Source of the DNA: Alphaproteobacteria bacterium
GTDB taxonomy: Bacteria > Pseudomonadota > Alphaproteobacteria > RF32 > UBA3637
Length of the DNA stretch: 6,661 bases
NCBI GenBank assembly: GCA_017632555.1
Contig: JAGBRF010000072.1
Location: forward strand, 1-6,661
Direction of reading: 5' to 3'
The stretch's first letter is position 1. Each line of letters starts with the position of its first letter. Below the pieces are notes generated by a model. The model made no database searches and was not told the DNA's origin. It saw nothing but the letters and a program-made list of their open reading frames with translations. A program made the translations under genes and the position numbers. Shown here piece after piece: positions 6,144-6,661 of this stretch.

Positions 6144-6661
6144 TTAGTCTTTTTGGCGTACTACCCCTGACAAAATGTACTTTTCTATATCTTTTGTTTG
6201 AACTTTAACAATTCCATCGGCTCTTTCCTGTTCTTCCGTTACCGGCGGGTAAGAACGGCGAAGGTCATAGAATGTTGTAAAAAATTTGGCCTTTTGATCT
6301 TTTGAATTCCACAAAGATATTTTTTGCGGATTTTTTTCGCTTTCTTTTTTGGATTCATTATAAACTTCTTCCACGGAAAAGTTTTTTACTTTCATCCAAG
6401 AATGATATTTCCACAAATTGTCTGCAACGGGAACTTCTTGGTTCAACGCTTCTTCGATAAATTCTTTTCCATAAGCATGAATTCCCTTAAAACCGGTACC
6501 ATACCACATACCAAAACGTTGCATATATGAAAAATCGTCTTTCCATTCACCAAGTACAAATTCTTTAATCGGAACAAAGGTATTTGTTTCAACACAGCAA
6601 CGAGTGAAATCTCTTAAAACTTCTGGGTGGGCTTTTTTCAAAACTTCCTTTAAGGAAGCTA
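6144..6661 (-). CDS. Unrecognised soluble protein, 5' end outside the window
   Basis: The frame ends in TAA at 6146-6144 and stays open to the right edge (at least 172 codons), so the true start is probably beyond the window. A TTG at 6641 with AAAGGAAG a few bases before it could serve as a start, but the codons before it (SLKEVLKKAHPEVL across the TTG) read as one continuous helix, so a longer protein is more likely. I recognise no family. The visible part is rich in aromatic and charged residues: an aromatic stretch near the middle of the fragment (MWYGTGFKGIHAYGKEF), a Trp pair (LWKYHSWMKV), and a Lys/Glu-rich segment ending KNPQKISLWNSKDQ. There are no ankyrin repeats, cap motif, signal peptide or membrane segment in the visible part. 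It ends 62 bases before tRNA-His in the same direction. Confidence 0.8.
   Translation of the reverse strand, partial: ASLKEVLKKAHPEVLRDFTRCCVETNTFVPIKEFVLGEWKDDFSYMQRFGMWYGTGFKGIHAYGKEFIEEALNQEVPVADNLWKYHSWMKVKNFSVEEVYNESKKESEKNPQKISLWNSKDQKAKFFTTFYDLRRSYPPVTEEQERADGIVKVQTKDIEKYILSGVVRQKD

Noticed and set aside
6129..6144. Inverted repeat ACTTTTT/AAAAAGT after the rightmost gene
   Set aside because: Nearly all A-T pairs with a two-base loop; too weak and tight to call a terminator.
6644..6658. Palindrome CTTCCTTTAAGGAAG near the right edge
   Set aside because: It lies within the open coding frame and has a one-base centre; probably chance, and its context is cut by the window edge.
1..6661. 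CRISPR array or insertion sequence
   Set aside because: The repeated DNA in the window follows ankyrin coding periodicity; no spaced identical repeats, transposase or terminal inverted repeats were found.

Overview
The window is AT-rich bacterial DNA with every supported gene on the minus strand, so it reads right to left. It holds seven protein genes (two cut by the window edges), one tRNA, four sigma-70-type promoters and two intrinsic terminators. Shine-Dalgarno sites of the AAAGGA/AAGGG type, consensus -35/-10 boxes, many ankyrin-repeat genes and a tRNA-His that keeps G-1 and C73 fit a host-associated or uncultured proteobacterium. An alphaproteobacterium outside the groups that lost G-1 is plausible, but no housekeeping protein here allows a firm assignment.

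Layout, in the direction of transcription. (1) The right edge, 6661-6144, is the C-terminal part of an unrecognised soluble protein. (2) tRNA-His (GTG) lies at 6081-4 with a CCA end in the DNA, a candidate promoter, and a textbook terminator at 5993-5968. (3) A small cysteine-rich, one-membrane-segment protein (5858-5670) has its own strong promoter. (4) A monocistronic 520-residue ankyrin protein (5599-4037) has its own extended -10 promoter, which begins just past the preceding stop codon, and a terminator at 4033-4000. (5) A four-gene operon starts from the promoter at 3973-3945 and runs off the left edge: a 207-residue ankyrin protein, a divergent PP2C-like phosphatase, a 417-residue ankyrin protein, and a second ankyrin protein of the same architecture that is cut at position 1. 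Gaps inside the operon are only 17, 2 and 18 bases.

The main point of interest is the family formed by the ankyrin proteins. Five ankyrin modules begin with the same short block, W-x2-TWG[TA] followed by an acidic helix and AGV[DN][VIL][ND]. Two further modules carry degenerate versions. The block occurs at protein N-termini and again inside the proteins after charged linkers, so it looks like a dedicated N-terminal cap that defines a mobile module. A PP2C-like protein lacking one normally metal-binding aspartate sits between members of this family. The likely theme is protein-protein interaction coupled to phosphoprotein signalling or to sensing by a weak or inactive phosphatase. This is inference: no secretion signal, partner or substrate can be read from the sequence.
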